This document shows, one piece after another, positions 1 through 9,442 of a stretch of 64,000 nucleotides of DNA. Position numbers and translations under genes: made by a program. The stretch is from JAJNPS01 sp031378845 (lineage in GTDB: Bacteria > Pseudomonadota > Alphaproteobacteria > Rhodobacterales > Rhodobacteraceae), in NCBI GenBank assembly GCA_031378845.1, contig JANNES010000015.1:480974-544973 (forward strand), written 5' to 3'. The notes under the pieces are model-generated. The model was not told the origin of the DNA, searched no databases, and saw nothing but the letters and a program-made list of their open reading frames with translations. Position 1 is the first letter of the stretch; each line of letters opens with the position of its first letter.

Positions 1-512
1 GAGCCACCGGGCAGATCTTGCCCGAAGGCACTTTCATCAGCCACGGCTTTGCCATCCCGGTCCTGATCTTGCTGATGGTCGGCATCTTGATGACGATTCT
101 GATGACGCGCACGCGGTTTGGACGTTACGTCTTCGCCATCGGCGGCAACCCTGAGGCGGCGGCACTGGCAGGCATCAACACGCGCTGGATGACGCTCAAG
201 ATCTTCGCACTCATGGGTATGCTCACTGGTCTTGCCGCAGTCATCGCCTCTGCGCGCCTGAACTCGGCGACCAACGCGCTTGGCACTCTGGATGAGCTTT
301 ATGTGATCGCCGCCGCAGTCATCGGCGGCACGTCACTCGCCGGGGGTGTCGGCACGATCTATGGCGCGATCCTCGGTGCGCTGGTGATGCAAAGCCTGCA
401 ATCGGGCATGGTGCTGATCGGCTTTGACAGCGCCATCCAGCGGATCGTCGTCGGTCTGGTCCTGGTCCTCGCCGTCTATCTCGACAATCTTTACCGCCGC
501 GCAGCGAAATAA
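1..512 (+). CDS. Sugar (xylose-type) ABC transporter permease, 5' partial
   Basis: Inner-membrane channel subunit of a ribose/xylose-type ABC importer. The frame is open to the left edge, so the gene begins before the window and only about the last 169 residues are visible. At least four hydrophobic segments can be seen, and the GGNPEAAALAGIN stretch is typical of the RbsC/XylH permease family. The stop is 10 bases before the ATPase gene, and xylB and xylA follow, so xylose is the inferred substrate. A substrate-binding protein gene is expected upstream, outside the window. XylH identity rests on context, because the family is poorly discriminated by sequence alone. Confidence 0.88.
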   Translation, partial: ATGQILPEGTFISHGFAIPVLILLMVGILMTILMTRTRFGRYVFAIGGNPEAAALAGINTRWMTLKIFALMGMLTGLAAVIASARLNSATNALGTLDELYVIAAAVIGGTSLAGGVGTIYGAILGALVMQSLQSGMVLIGFDSAIQRIVVGLVLVLAVYLDNLYRRAAK

Positions 513-522
513 GGGGGCGATC

Positions 523-1284
523 ATGTCAAACAACACTGGAACCCCGCTGGTCGAACTGCGTGACATCTCGATCGCCTTTGGCGGCATCAAGGCCGTCGAT
601 CATGTGACCGTCGACCTCTTTCCCGGCGAAGTTGTGGGCCTTCTGGGCCATAACGGTGCCGGAAAATCGACCCTGATCAAGTGTTTGTCCGGTGCCTACA
701 AGGCCGATAGCGGCGACATTCTGATCAGCGGCGAAAAAGTCGAGATCAACAATCCCCGCGACGCCCGCGCCCAGAACATCGAGACGATCTACCAGACGCT
801 GGCGCTTGCCGACAATCTCGACGCCGCCTCGAACCTCTTTCTCGGCCGCGAACTCGTCAGCGCCGCAGGATTTGTCGATGATAGTGCGATGGAGGCCGAG
901 ACGCGCAAGATCATGAAGCGTCTCAACCCCAACTTCCGCAAGTTCAACGTGCCGGTCAGCGCGCTTTCAGGTGGTCAGCGTCAGTCTGTCGCAATCGCTC
1001 GCGCGGTCTATTTCAACGCCAAAATCCTGATCATGGACGAACCGACCGCCGCCCTTGGTCCGCACGAGACGCAGATGGTCTCCGAGCTTATCCAGGAGCT
1101 CAAGGCTCAGGGCCTCGGGATTTTCCTGATCGAGCACGACATCCACAACGTGATGAAGCTTTGCGACCGGGCCTCCGTGATGAAGAATGGCCAGCTTGTC
1201 GGGACGGTCAACGTGAACGAGGTCACCGATGAGGATATTCTCGGCATGATCATTCTTGGCAAGAAACCCGCCAAGGCAGCCTGA
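523..1284 (+). CDS. Sugar ABC transporter ATP-binding protein (xylose-type)
   Basis: Cytoplasmic ATPase that powers the permease. The start is the ATG at 523, behind a GGGGG Shine-Dalgarno 6 bases upstream. An open frame reaches further upstream but would run into the permease gene. The 253-residue protein has one complete ABC domain: Walker A GHNGAGKS at 42-49, signature LSGGQRQ near 148-154, Walker B ILIMDEP near 168-174, and switch His in IEHD near 205. E. coli XylG has two fused ABC domains of about 500 residues; this is the half-size form, which must work as a homodimer. Its stop overlaps the xylB start by one base, so the genes are co-transcribed. Confidence 0.9.
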   Translation: MSNNTGTPLVELRDISIAFGGIKAVDHVTVDLFPGEVVGLLGHNGAGKSTLIKCLSGAYKADSGDILISGEKVEINNPRDARAQNIETIYQTLALADNLDAASNLFLGRELVSAAGFVDDSAMEAETRKIMKRLNPNFRKFNVPVSALSGGQRQSVAIARAVYFNAKILIMDEPTAALGPHETQMVSELIQELKAQGLGIFLIEHDIHNVMKLCDRASVMKNGQLVGTVNVNEVTDEDILGMIILGKKPAKAA

Positions 1285-2720
1285 TGTATATCGGGCTTGA
1301 TCTCGGCACGTCCGGGCTTAAGGGCGTTCTGATCGACGATGACCAGCGCGTGCTGGCGGATGCGACGGCCCCCCTCAGCGTCAGCCGCCCACATGACGGG
1401 TGGAGCGAGCAAAGCCCCGCCGACTGGATCGCGGCGGCTGAAACCGTGCTGGACCAGTTGTCGACCCACGGTCTTGGTGCCGTCCGCGCGATTGGCCTGT
1501 CCGGCCAGATGCACGGTGCCACGCTGCTCGATGCCGCCGATGAAGTGCTGCGCCCCTGCATGCTGTGGAACGATACCCGCGCGCATGAAGAGGCCGCCGA
1601 GCTTGACGGCGATCCGATGTTCCGGCGGATAACCGGCAATGTCGTGTTTCCGGGCTTCACGGCGCCCAAGGTCATGTGGGTCCAGCGGCATGAGCCGCGA
1701 ACCTGGGAGAAAATCGCCAGAATCCTCCTGCCAAAGGACTATCTGCGGCTCTGGCTCACGGGTGACTATGTCAGCGACATGTCCGATTCTTCGGGCAGCG
1801 CATGGTTCGATACAGGGCGGCGAGATTGGTCCGACGATCTCTTGACGGCCACTGGATTTACCCAGTCGCAGATGCCGCGACTGGTCGAAGGATCAGCCCC
1901 GTCGGGCCATCTTAGAGACGCATTGGCGGCGCGTTGGGGCCTGCCCAAGAGTGTGGTGATCGCAGGCGGGGGTGGCGACAACGCGGCCTCAGGCGTTGGT
2001 GTCGGTGTCGTGCGCGCGGGCGAGGCTTTTGTCTCGATCGGTACCTCTGGCGTACTTTTCGCCGCCAACGACGGCTACCAACCGGACCCGGCAAGTGCTG
2101 TGCACACCTTTTGCCACGCGCTTGCGAACACTTGGCATCAGATGGGCGTCATCCTTGCCGCAACGGACGCGCTGAACTGGTTTGCCGGGCTGGTAGGTGA
2201 GGATGCGGCGACGTTGACCCGCGATCTTGGGCCGCTGCAGGCCCCGCGCAAGACCGTTTTCCTGCCCTATCTCGGTGGTGAGCGCACGCCAATCAACTCG
2301 CCCACCATGCGCAGCGCGTTTGTGGGACTGGAACATGCCACCGACCGACAGGCCGCCACCCGCGCGGTTCTCGAAGGCGTGACCTTTGCCTTTCGTGATT
2401 GCCGGGACGTGCTGGCCGCCACCGGTACCAAGCTGCAGACCCTTTTGGCGGTCGGCGGCGGCTCAAAGTCGGATTACTGGCTGTCGGCCATCGCCACGGC
2501 GCTGGGCGTGCCGGTGCAGGTGCCCGTCGCAGGCGATTTCGGCGGCGCTTTCGGTGCAGCGCGGCTGGCCCTGATGGCGGCATCCGGTGCTGGCTCCGAA
2601 ATTGCCACCATGCCCAAGATCGCCCGCATCATTCACCCCGATCCCGACCTCAAAGACGCTTTTGATGCGGGCCACGCCCGTTTTCGCGCTGCGCAATCCG
2701 CTATCCGAGGACTGACATGA
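1284..2720 (+). CDS. xylB: Xylulokinase
   Basis: Phosphorylates D-xylulose to D-xylulose 5-phosphate with ATP, in the cytoplasm. The 478-residue FGGY-family kinase is close in length to E. coli XylB (484). The N-terminal phosphate-binding motif GLDLGTSGLKG is at residues 4-14, MHGA and NDTRA motifs follow, and GGGGDNAASG near residues 230-240 holds the expected catalytic Asp. The start ATG shares a base with the stop of the upstream ATPase gene, and the xylA start overlaps the stop as ATGA, so translation is probably coupled. Identification is firm because of the neighbouring xylA. Confidence 0.96.
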   Translation: MYIGLDLGTSGLKGVLIDDDQRVLADATAPLSVSRPHDGWSEQSPADWIAAAETVLDQLSTHGLGAVRAIGLSGQMHGATLLDAADEVLRPCMLWNDTRAHEEAAELDGDPMFRRITGNVVFPGFTAPKVMWVQRHEPRTWEKIARILLPKDYLRLWLTGDYVSDMSDSSGSAWFDTGRRDWSDDLLTATGFTQSQMPRLVEGSAPSGHLRDALAARWGLPKSVVIAGGGGDNAASGVGVGVVRAGEAFVSIGTSGVLFAANDGYQPDPASAVHTFCHALANTWHQMGVILAATDALNWFAGLVGEDAATLTRDLGPLQAPRKTVFLPYLGGERTPINSPTMRSAFVGLEHATDRQAATRAVLEGVTFAFRDCRDVLAATGTKLQTLLAVGGGSKSDYWLSAIATALGVPVQVPVAGDFGGAFGAARLALMAASGAGSEIATMPKIARIIHPDPDLKDAFDAGHARFRAAQSAIRGLT

Positions 2721-4018
2721 CCGACTTTTTCAAGGACATCCCGGCGATCAAGTTCGAAGGTGCCGCCGGCACGAACGAATACGCCTTTCGCCACTACAAT
2801 CCAGACGAAGTCCTGATGGGCAAGCGGATGGAGGATCATCTGCGTTTTGCCGTCGCCTATTGGCACAGCTTTGCTTGGCCCGGCGGTGACCCCTTTGGTG
2901 GCCAGACCTTTCAGCGGCCCTGGTTCGGCGACACCATGGCGCTGGCCAAGCTCAAGGCCGATGTGGCGTTCGAGATGTTCGATATCCTCGGCCAGCCCTT
3001 CTACTGCTTTCACGACGCCGACATGCGTCCCGAAGGCTCTAACTTCGCGGAATCCAAGCGCAACCTGGATGAAATGGTTGACTACCTTGGCGACAAACAG
3101 ACGACCCACAAGGCCAGACTGCTCTGGGGTACGGCCAACATGTTCAGCCACCGCCGCTGGATGTCGGGTGCCGCAACTAACCCCGATCCGGACGTCTATG
3201 CCTATGCCGCAGCAACGGTAAAGGCGAACATGGATGCGACGAAAACCCTTGGCGGCCAGAACTACGTCCTCTGGGGTGGCCGTGAGGGCTATGAGACGAT
3301 GCTGAACACCGACCTCAGGTCCGAACGCGCCCATGCGGGCCGCTTTTTGCAGCAGGTTGTCGAATACAAGCACAAGATCGGCTTCAAGGGCGCCATCCTG
3401 ATCGAGCCGAAACCGCAAGAACCCTCCAAGCATCAATACGACTACGATGTCGCCACGGTCTACGGTTTCCTCGTCGAGTTTGGCTTGGAAAAGGAGGTTC
3501 AGGTCAACATCGAACAAGGCCACGCGATCCTTGCCGGCCACAGCTTTGAACACGAGATCGGCCTTGCCGCAGCGTTGGGCATCTTTGGATCCATCGACAT
3601 GAACCGCAACGACTACCAGTCCGGCTGGGACACCGACCAGTTCCCGAACAACCACGCCGAAAAGGCGGTGGCGTTTTACGAGATCCTCAAAGCGGGGGGC
3701 TACACGACCGGCGGCACCAATTTCGACGCCAAGATCCGCCGCCAGAGCCTTGACCCCGAAGACCTGATCCTTGCCCATGTCGGTGGCATGGACACCTGCG
3801 CCCGCGCGCTCAAAGCCGCGGCCGCGCTGATGCAGTCGGGCGAGATGGAGGCCGCCGTCAAGGACCGCTATGCCGGTTGGTCCACGCCCGCCGCCAAGGC
3901 GATGCTGAAAGGCAGCCTCGAAGACGCCGCCGCGCGGGTCACGGCGGAAAGGCTGGAGCCGCAACCGAAATCGGGGCGGCAAGAGCGGCTCGAGAACCTG
4001 TGGAACAGGTACGTCTGA
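2717..4018 (+). CDS. xylA: Xylose isomerase
   Basis: Converts D-xylose to D-xylulose with divalent metal ions. The 433-residue length fits the class II (long) family to which E. coli XylA belongs. Family landmarks are FHDADMRPEG, YVLWGGREGYETM, LIEPKPQEPSKHQYD and the metal-ligand region GSIDMNRNDYQSGWDTDQFP. Its 4-base overlap with xylB and the order transporter-xylB-xylA-hydrolase indicate one operon. No xylR-type regulator is in view, so control probably lies upstream of the window. Confidence 0.97.
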   Translation: MTDFFKDIPAIKFEGAAGTNEYAFRHYNPDEVLMGKRMEDHLRFAVAYWHSFAWPGGDPFGGQTFQRPWFGDTMALAKLKADVAFEMFDILGQPFYCFHDADMRPEGSNFAESKRNLDEMVDYLGDKQTTHKARLLWGTANMFSHRRWMSGAATNPDPDVYAYAAATVKANMDATKTLGGQNYVLWGGREGYETMLNTDLRSERAHAGRFLQQVVEYKHKIGFKGAILIEPKPQEPSKHQYDYDVATVYGFLVEFGLEKEVQVNIEQGHAILAGHSFEHEIGLAAALGIFGSIDMNRNDYQSGWDTDQFPNNHAEKAVAFYEILKAGGYTTGGTNFDAKIRRQSLDPEDLILAHVGGMDTCARALKAAAALMQSGEMEAAVKDRYAGWSTPAAKAMLKGSLEDAAARVTAERLEPQPKSGRQERLENLWNRYV

Positions 4019-4021
4019 CTA

Positions 4022-5689
4022 ATGGACCGCATTGACCGCATCCTTTCTGCGCCGCCATTCGAACTTGATGAGGTGGCGCTGGCTTGGGTGCGCAAGACGC
4101 TTGCGGGCATGTCCGAGGCCGCAAAGGTCCGCCAGCTGTTCATCCATCTTTGTTTTGGCACCGGGCCCGACGTGGCCGCACGCATGGCGGCCCTTGCCCC
4201 GGCCGGGGTGACCAAGTTCTTCGGCTCCGATGCGCGCGCTGAACTTGACACACTTGACGCCCTGCGCGCCGGGGCCGCGATTCCCTATTTCATCAGCGCA
4301 GACCTTGAAGGGTCAAGGATGAGCCTGCCCTTCGGGGCGGAAGTGCCGAACCCGCTGGCGCTTGCTGCAGTCGATGATGTCGCGGCCTCCGGTGCAATTG
4401 CCACGATCATGGCGCGTGAGGCGCGGGCGGCAGGGATCAACTGGTCCTTTACCCCGGTCATCGACATCAACGCGGCCTTTCGCTCGCCGATCGTGGCCAC
4501 GCGGGGCTTGGGTTCGGACCCCGCGCGCATCCGGTCCCACGCGCTGGCCCATATCGCGGCCCTGCAGGCCAATGGCGTGGCGGCCACTGCCAAACACTGG
4601 CCGGGCGAAGGGCATGATGACCGCGACCAGCATCTGGTCACCACGATCATGCCTTTGTCGGTGCAGGAATGGGAGCAAACCCATGGCGCGCTTTACAGGG
4701 CCGCCATTGATGCGGGCGTGATGGCGGTCATGTCGGCGCATATTGCATTCCCGGCCTATATTCAGGCCCTGGATCCGGAATCCGGGTTGGAGGCCTATCG
4801 CCCCGCCTCAGTTTCGCCGCGCCTCAATCAGAAGTTATTGCGCGGCAAGCTCGGCTTCAACGGCCTGATCGTGTCGGATGCAACCGGGATGGCGGGTCTC
4901 GGTGCATGGGCGCACCGCGACATTACTTTGCCAGAAATTGTTTCCAGCGGCTGCGACATCATCCTGTTTTCCGATGAGCCCGAGGCCGACATTGCCCGCA
5001 TCGAGGCAGCCCTCGCCGATGGCCGCCTGACCCGTGACCGGCTGGATGAGGCGATGATCCGCATCCTTGGTCTGAAAGCGGCACTAAACCTGCATGAAAC
5101 GGGCCATCAGCCTGCCGACCGCAGCCGCCTTTTCAATGCCGGGGATGCGAAAGCGGCAGCCGCGATCACGGCCCGCGCGCCGACGCTGGTCAAGGATGTG
5201 CAGGACATCTTGCCCTTATCGCCCGACCGTCATCGCCGCGTGCTGGTCTATTCGACCGGTATCGTCACCCCCTTGCACGGTGTCAGCCAACCCTTTGCAT
5301 TGCCCGACCTGATGCGCGCCGAGGGCTTTGAGGTGACGCTTTACGACCCTGAAACCCGCCCCGACCCGCGCACTTTTGATCTGGTGCTCTATCTGATGGG
5401 CGAGGAAACGCTGCTGACCCGCGGTCGCATCTTTCTGGACTGGAACCGCCTGACCGGCGGCTTGCAGGGCGCGATGCAGCGGCATTGGCATCAGGTGCCG
5501 ACAGCGCTGATCTCGTTCGGCTATCCCTACTACCTTTACGACGCCCCCCGCATGCCGTGCGTGGTGAACGCCTATTGCACGATGGACAGCATGCAGCGCG
5601 CCACCTTGGAGTGTCTGCTGGGCCGCGCGTTGTTTCTGGGCAAAAGCCCGGTCGATCCTTTCTGCGGCCTGCCGGATGCCCGGTTCTAG
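4022..5689 (+). CDS. Glycoside hydrolase family 3 protein (NagZ-like)
   Basis: A 555-residue protein with a GH3 N-terminal barrel. KHWPGEGHDD followed by DQH corresponds to the NagZ KHFPGHG...DSH signature carrying the Asp-His acid/base dyad, and IVSDATGM holds the presumed nucleophilic Asp. NagZ is about 340 residues; the extra C-terminal part is the second GH3 domain. No signal peptide is seen, so it should act in the cytoplasm. It starts 3 bases after xylA and so belongs to the xyl operon. That suggests an imported xylose-containing oligosaccharide or an N-acetylated glycoside as substrate, but the sequence does not settle specificity. Confidence 0.85.
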   Translation: MDRIDRILSAPPFELDEVALAWVRKTLAGMSEAAKVRQLFIHLCFGTGPDVAARMAALAPAGVTKFFGSDARAELDTLDALRAGAAIPYFISADLEGSRMSLPFGAEVPNPLALAAVDDVAASGAIATIMAREARAAGINWSFTPVIDINAAFRSPIVATRGLGSDPARIRSHALAHIAALQANGVAATAKHWPGEGHDDRDQHLVTTIMPLSVQEWEQTHGALYRAAIDAGVMAVMSAHIAFPAYIQALDPESGLEAYRPASVSPRLNQKLLRGKLGFNGLIVSDATGMAGLGAWAHRDITLPEIVSSGCDIILFSDEPEADIARIEAALADGRLTRDRLDEAMIRILGLKAALNLHETGHQPADRSRLFNAGDAKAAAAITARAPTLVKDVQDILPLSPDRHRRVLVYSTGIVTPLHGVSQPFALPDLMRAEGFEVTLYDPETRPDPRTFDLVLYLMGEETLLTRGRIFLDWNRLTGGLQGAMQRHWHQVPTALISFGYPYYLYDAPRMPCVVNAYCTMDSMQRATLECLLGRALFLGKSPVDPFCGLPDARF

Positions 5690-6522
5690 CGCCTGACCCG
5701 CTCATCCAGTTCGGCATTGATGGCGCCGCCCAACAGCACGGCCCAAACGCTGAGGTAAAGCCATGTCATCAGGATGATGACGGCCCCGATGGAGCCATAG
5801 ATCCGGTTGTAGCTGTTGAAATTCGCCAGATAGACCGAAAATCCGATCGACACACCTGACCAGGCCAGCGCCGCCACCAGCACCCCGACCGTGATCCACG
5901 GTGATCGGAACCCGCCCGGAACGTTGGGGCCGAAACGGTACAGGATCGACAGGCATGTCAGCACCAACAGAAACATCGCCCCCCATGGCAGCACGCTTGT
6001 CAGCCACGCCGAAAACGTTCCATAGGGGACATAAGACAGCAAGATCGGCACCACGACCACGGTCACCAATGCGACGATCAGGGCGCCGATCAAGGCCCCG
6101 GTCATGATGAAATCCACCACCCAGCCCCAGACCCAGCGGCGGGGTACCGCACGGTGCACCACGTCGAGGCCCTGGATCAGGGCTGATACCCCCGCCCGGG
6201 CCGAATAGACCGCAATGGCCACGGAAATTACCGTGGCCCACCCCAGGACTGCCTTTGGGGCCGTCATCAGACCCACGACCTGATCATGCACCAGTGCTGC
6301 GGCCTCCGGCGGCAAGAACCGCTCCGCCACGGTCAGATAGTCACTGATGACGCCCGGATCGGCCACCATGCTCCAGATCGCGATTGTTGCGGTCAGGCCT
6401 GGAAAGACCGCGAACATCGCATAAAACGCGACACCGGCCGCGATCAACGAGAAATGCCCTTCGCCTACCCGGTTTGCCACCGCGACCAAAAAAGACCAGA
6501 GCGTGCGCAGGTTGTGTTTCAT
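5686..6522 (-). CDS. YihY/virulence factor BrkB family inner-membrane protein
   Basis: Polytopic membrane protein of 278 residues with about six hydrophobic segments. The conserved BrkB features include AAGVAFYAMFAVFPGLTA near the first helix and GAVIILMTWLYLS near the end. It was formerly annotated as ribonuclease BN; the molecular function of the family is not established. The start at 6522 (MKHNLRTLWSF) is chosen because GGTGA lies just upstream; an earlier ATG at 6564 would add 14 polar residues. Its stop overlaps the stop of the convergent GH3 gene by 3 bases. Confidence 0.88.
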   Translation of the reverse strand: MKHNLRTLWSFLVAVANRVGEGHFSLIAAGVAFYAMFAVFPGLTATIAIWSMVADPGVISDYLTVAERFLPPEAAALVHDQVVGLMTAPKAVLGWATVISVAIAVYSARAGVSALIQGLDVVHRAVPRRWVWGWVVDFIMTGALIGALIVALVTVVVVPILLSYVPYGTFSAWLTSVLPWGAMFLLVLTCLSILYRFGPNVPGGFRSPWITVGVLVAALAWSGVSIGFSVYLANFNSYNRIYGSIGAVIILMTWLYLSVWAVLLGGAINAELDERVRR

Positions 6523-6607
6523 CTTGTCACCATGACCCGCGCTGCGGGCCTGTGCAACTTGCACCCCTCACGCGCACATGAAATGGTCCCTGAAACAGGA
6601 GCCTTCG

Positions 6608-7633
6608 ATGACCTACACCGCCCGCGCCGACCGCTATGACCGCATGATCTATCGCCGCTGCGGCGTCTCTGGCCTGATGCTGCCCGCGATCAGCTTGGGT
6701 CTTTGGCACAATTTCGGCCATGATACGCCCCATGCCACCAAGCGCGCGATCTGCCAGACCGCATTCGATCACGGCATAACCCATTTCGACCTTGCCAATA
6801 ACTATGGCCCCCCCGCGGGCAGCGCCGAAGAGGCCTTTGGCGACATCCTCAAGACCGATTTCCGCCTGCACAGAGACGAATTGATCATCTCGTCCAAGGC
6901 AGGATATCACATGTGGAACGGTCCCTACGGCGAATGGGGCAGCCGCAAATACCTGATCGCCTCTTGTGATCAAAGCCTGAAGCGGATGGGTCTGGACTAT
7001 GTCGACATCTTCTATTCCCACCGATTTGACCCCGACACGCCGCTGGCGGAAACCATGGGCGCGCTGGATCACATCGTGCGGTCCGGTCGCGCGCAATATG
7101 TCGGTATCTCCAGCTATAACTCCCAGCGCACCCGCGAGGCGGCGGCGATCCTCAAATCACTTGGCACACCCTGCGTCATCCATCAGCCAAGCTATAACAT
7201 CCTCAATCGCTGGGTCGAAACCGACGGTCTGAAAGAGACGCTGGCCGATCTCGGCGTCGGCTCGATTGCCTTCATCCCGCTGGCTCAGGGCATCCTGACC
7301 AACAAGTATCTTGGCGGCATTCCTGCAGGCAGCCGGGCGGCCCAGGATAAATCCCTCGATCCGATGGTTGTCAAAAAGGCACTTGCCTCGGTGGCCAAGC
7401 TCAACGACATGGCAGCATCGCGTGGCCAGACCCTGGCGCAGATGGCACTGGCATGGGTCTTGCGCAACGGCGGCATTACCTCGGCACTGATTGGCGCCTC
7501 AAGGCCCGAACAGGTCATCGACTGTGCCGGCGCGATTGCCAACCTTGATTTTACCGCGACCGAACTGGACCAGATCGACCGCATCGCCGAGGAAAAGGAT
7601 ATCAACCTTTGGTCCAAATCCTCCTCGGATTGA
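6608..7633 (+). CDS. Aldo/keto reductase (YghZ-type)
   Basis: NAD(P)H-dependent oxidoreductase with the AKR barrel, 341 residues. Tetrad candidates are Asp and Tyr in FDLANNYGPP, Lys in IISSKAG and His in DIFYSHRFD, all spaced as in the family. It most resembles YghZ/GpsA-like L-glyceraldehyde 3-phosphate reductases (start MTYTARADRYDRMIYRRCG). The ATG at 6608 has AGGAG six bases upstream; an ATG at 6578 lacks this. The 3' end overlaps the convergent BTAD gene by 32 bp. Physiological substrate unknown; detoxification of small aldehydes is the family norm. Confidence 0.92.
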   Translation: MTYTARADRYDRMIYRRCGVSGLMLPAISLGLWHNFGHDTPHATKRAICQTAFDHGITHFDLANNYGPPAGSAEEAFGDILKTDFRLHRDELIISSKAGYHMWNGPYGEWGSRKYLIASCDQSLKRMGLDYVDIFYSHRFDPDTPLAETMGALDHIVRSGRAQYVGISSYNSQRTREAAAILKSLGTPCVIHQPSYNILNRWVETDGLKETLADLGVGSIAFIPLAQGILTNKYLGGIPAGSRAAQDKSLDPMVVKKALASVAKLNDMAASRGQTLAQMALAWVLRNGGITSALIGASRPEQVIDCAGAIANLDFTATELDQIDRIAEEKDINLWSKSSSD

Positions 7634-9281
7634 GGCCTATCACAAGCGGCCCACCCGCAGGATCCTCGAGGCCGAAGTCGTGCGACACGCGGTCGATCAG
7701 ACCGCTTCGCCGCAGGGTTGCGGCCGGATAGTCAGGGTCGTTGCGCACGCGGTCGATCGAAAAATCGGGCTCGGCGCGCAACAGGCTGGTCAAGACCCGC
7801 TGCGCCTTGGCCTCTTCGCCCGCCGCGAGGTACAAGAACAAAAGATGCCGCATCGGCGAGCGAAAACTGGGTGCCCGGTAATGCGCTGCTTCGTAGTGCG
7901 CGATGGCGGCACTATGCTGGCCGGCCGACAGCGCCGCCAGACCCGACAGCGATTCCCACCAGTGCAGGAGCTTGGTGCGTGACGAGATCTCGGCCCCGGT
8001 TCGTGCAGCCGCCAGCGCTTCGTCGTTGCGGGCATATCGCAACATCGCCCCCGATTGCGCGGCATAGCCAAAGGGGTTGAAGGGGCTCAGCGCCACCGCA
8101 TCGCGCGCCAGCACCGCCCCGGCCTCGGGGTTGCTGTCCAGCATCACCCGCACCTGGCTGACCAAAGCCAGAACCAGCGGATTGGTGTCGGTCATCTCCA
8201 GCGCCTTGCGGGCAAACTCATCGGCCTCGCTGTTCAACCGCTGGCGGTCCGTCTCCGTCCGCTCCACGAACATGATCTGGCGCACCAGACTGCGCCAGGC
8301 CAGACAGCGCGCCTGCGGCTCGATCTCGAACGCCTCGGCCAAGAGCGCGTCCGCCTGCCGCAGCCGTTCGGTGTCATAGCTGAACATTTCGGCCACCGCG
8401 CGCGCGATCAGGGCATTGGCGCGCGCTGGCCCGCATTGCGTGGCGGCAAGGCCCGGAAAGGCCGCAAGCGCTGCCTCCGCCGTCTGAAAGACGATCTGCG
8501 GGAACTCCCCCTCGGCGATGAAATCCGACTGCGACAGCGGCAGGCTGGCCTGATGGTGCCACAGAACCGGACCGGCATCAGGTCCCGACAGCCGCACCAC
8601 AAGATGCAGCCGATCCGCGATCTGCGCGCCCTCGAGACCGAGCTGCAGGCCGTTATCCGGCATATCGGGTGGCAACGCCGCACCCCCGGCCCCGTAAACC
8701 TCGATCGGCGCAAACTCGGCAACCAGCCGCGCGATGGAATCGGCCAGCGCCATGCCGGCAAAGCTGCCCGCCCCCGGCGGCAAGGCCCCAAGCCGGATCG
8801 CGAATGGCAGCGGCCGCGTCGCACCCGAAGAGCTTGATGACCCTCCCTTCGGCAGTCGTGACACCTGCGCGCTGATCCGCGTCCGCTCGTCGCGCAACCA
8901 ATCCTCAAAGGCCTGATCGGCGATGTCGATGCCTTCGAGAAAGTCGCGACCGCCTTGCAGCATCTCGCGCACCGCGTCAGCCCCGGCTTCGAGATCCGTC
9001 TCCACGCCGTGCAGGATCACCAGATCGCGGTCTGCCTTGATCAGGTCGGACTGTTCGCCAAAGGCCCGGCGCAGTTCCATCAGCGCCTGGCGCAAGCTGC
9101 CGCTGGCCTGTTCAGGGCCCCGATCCGACCAAAGCCGCGCCTCAAGCCAGCGCCGCGTGCGGCGCCGGTCCGGCGTCTGGCACAGCATGGCAACCAGCGC
9201 GCGCGCTTTTGCCCCACGCGGGGTACAATCCCGCCCGGTTGAGTCGCGAATCTCAAATACGCCCAAAAGGCGAACTTTCAT
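7602..9281 (-). CDS. BTAD/SARP-type transcriptional regulator with TPR-like C-terminus
   Basis: Predicted cytoplasmic DNA-binding regulator, 559 residues. Residues 1-95 (start MKVRLLGVFEIRD) form an OmpR-type winged helix of the SARP/BTAD kind, with AKARALVAMLCQTPDRRRTR and ARLWSDRGPEQASGSLRQAL as landmarks. A central segment (PFAIRLGALPPGAG, ALADSIARLVAEF) resembles the TolB-like part of CadC/adenylate-cyclase-associated regulators, and the C-terminus is helical and TPR-like. The start at 9281 has AGGA upstream; a further 11 residues are possible. It is divergent from the His-rich PAP2 gene across 161 bp, so it may control that gene and the following subtilase. Confidence 0.82.
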   Translation of the reverse strand: MKVRLLGVFEIRDSTGRDCTPRGAKARALVAMLCQTPDRRRTRRWLEARLWSDRGPEQASGSLRQALMELRRAFGEQSDLIKADRDLVILHGVETDLEAGADAVREMLQGGRDFLEGIDIADQAFEDWLRDERTRISAQVSRLPKGGSSSSSGATRPLPFAIRLGALPPGAGSFAGMALADSIARLVAEFAPIEVYGAGGAALPPDMPDNGLQLGLEGAQIADRLHLVVRLSGPDAGPVLWHHQASLPLSQSDFIAEGEFPQIVFQTAEAALAAFPGLAATQCGPARANALIARAVAEMFSYDTERLRQADALLAEAFEIEPQARCLAWRSLVRQIMFVERTETDRQRLNSEADEFARKALEMTDTNPLVLALVSQVRVMLDSNPEAGAVLARDAVALSPFNPFGYAAQSGAMLRYARNDEALAAARTGAEISSRTKLLHWWESLSGLAALSAGQHSAAIAHYEAAHYRAPSFRSPMRHLLFLYLAAGEEAKAQRVLTSLLRAEPDFSIDRVRNDPDYPAATLRRSGLIDRVSHDFGLEDPAGGPLVIGLNPRRIWTKG

Positions 9282-9442
9282 GGCAGGTCCTGACATACCC
9301 CAGTGCCGTGACATTACCCCAAAGGCTCACATAGGCAACCGCCGTGAAATCTGCGTTAAAGCGTTGCGAAAGCGTGCGAGCGGTCTATGCCGGGGGTCTT
9401 TTTAAGGGCAGTCTTCGAAAAATCGACGTTTCGGAGGGTGAT

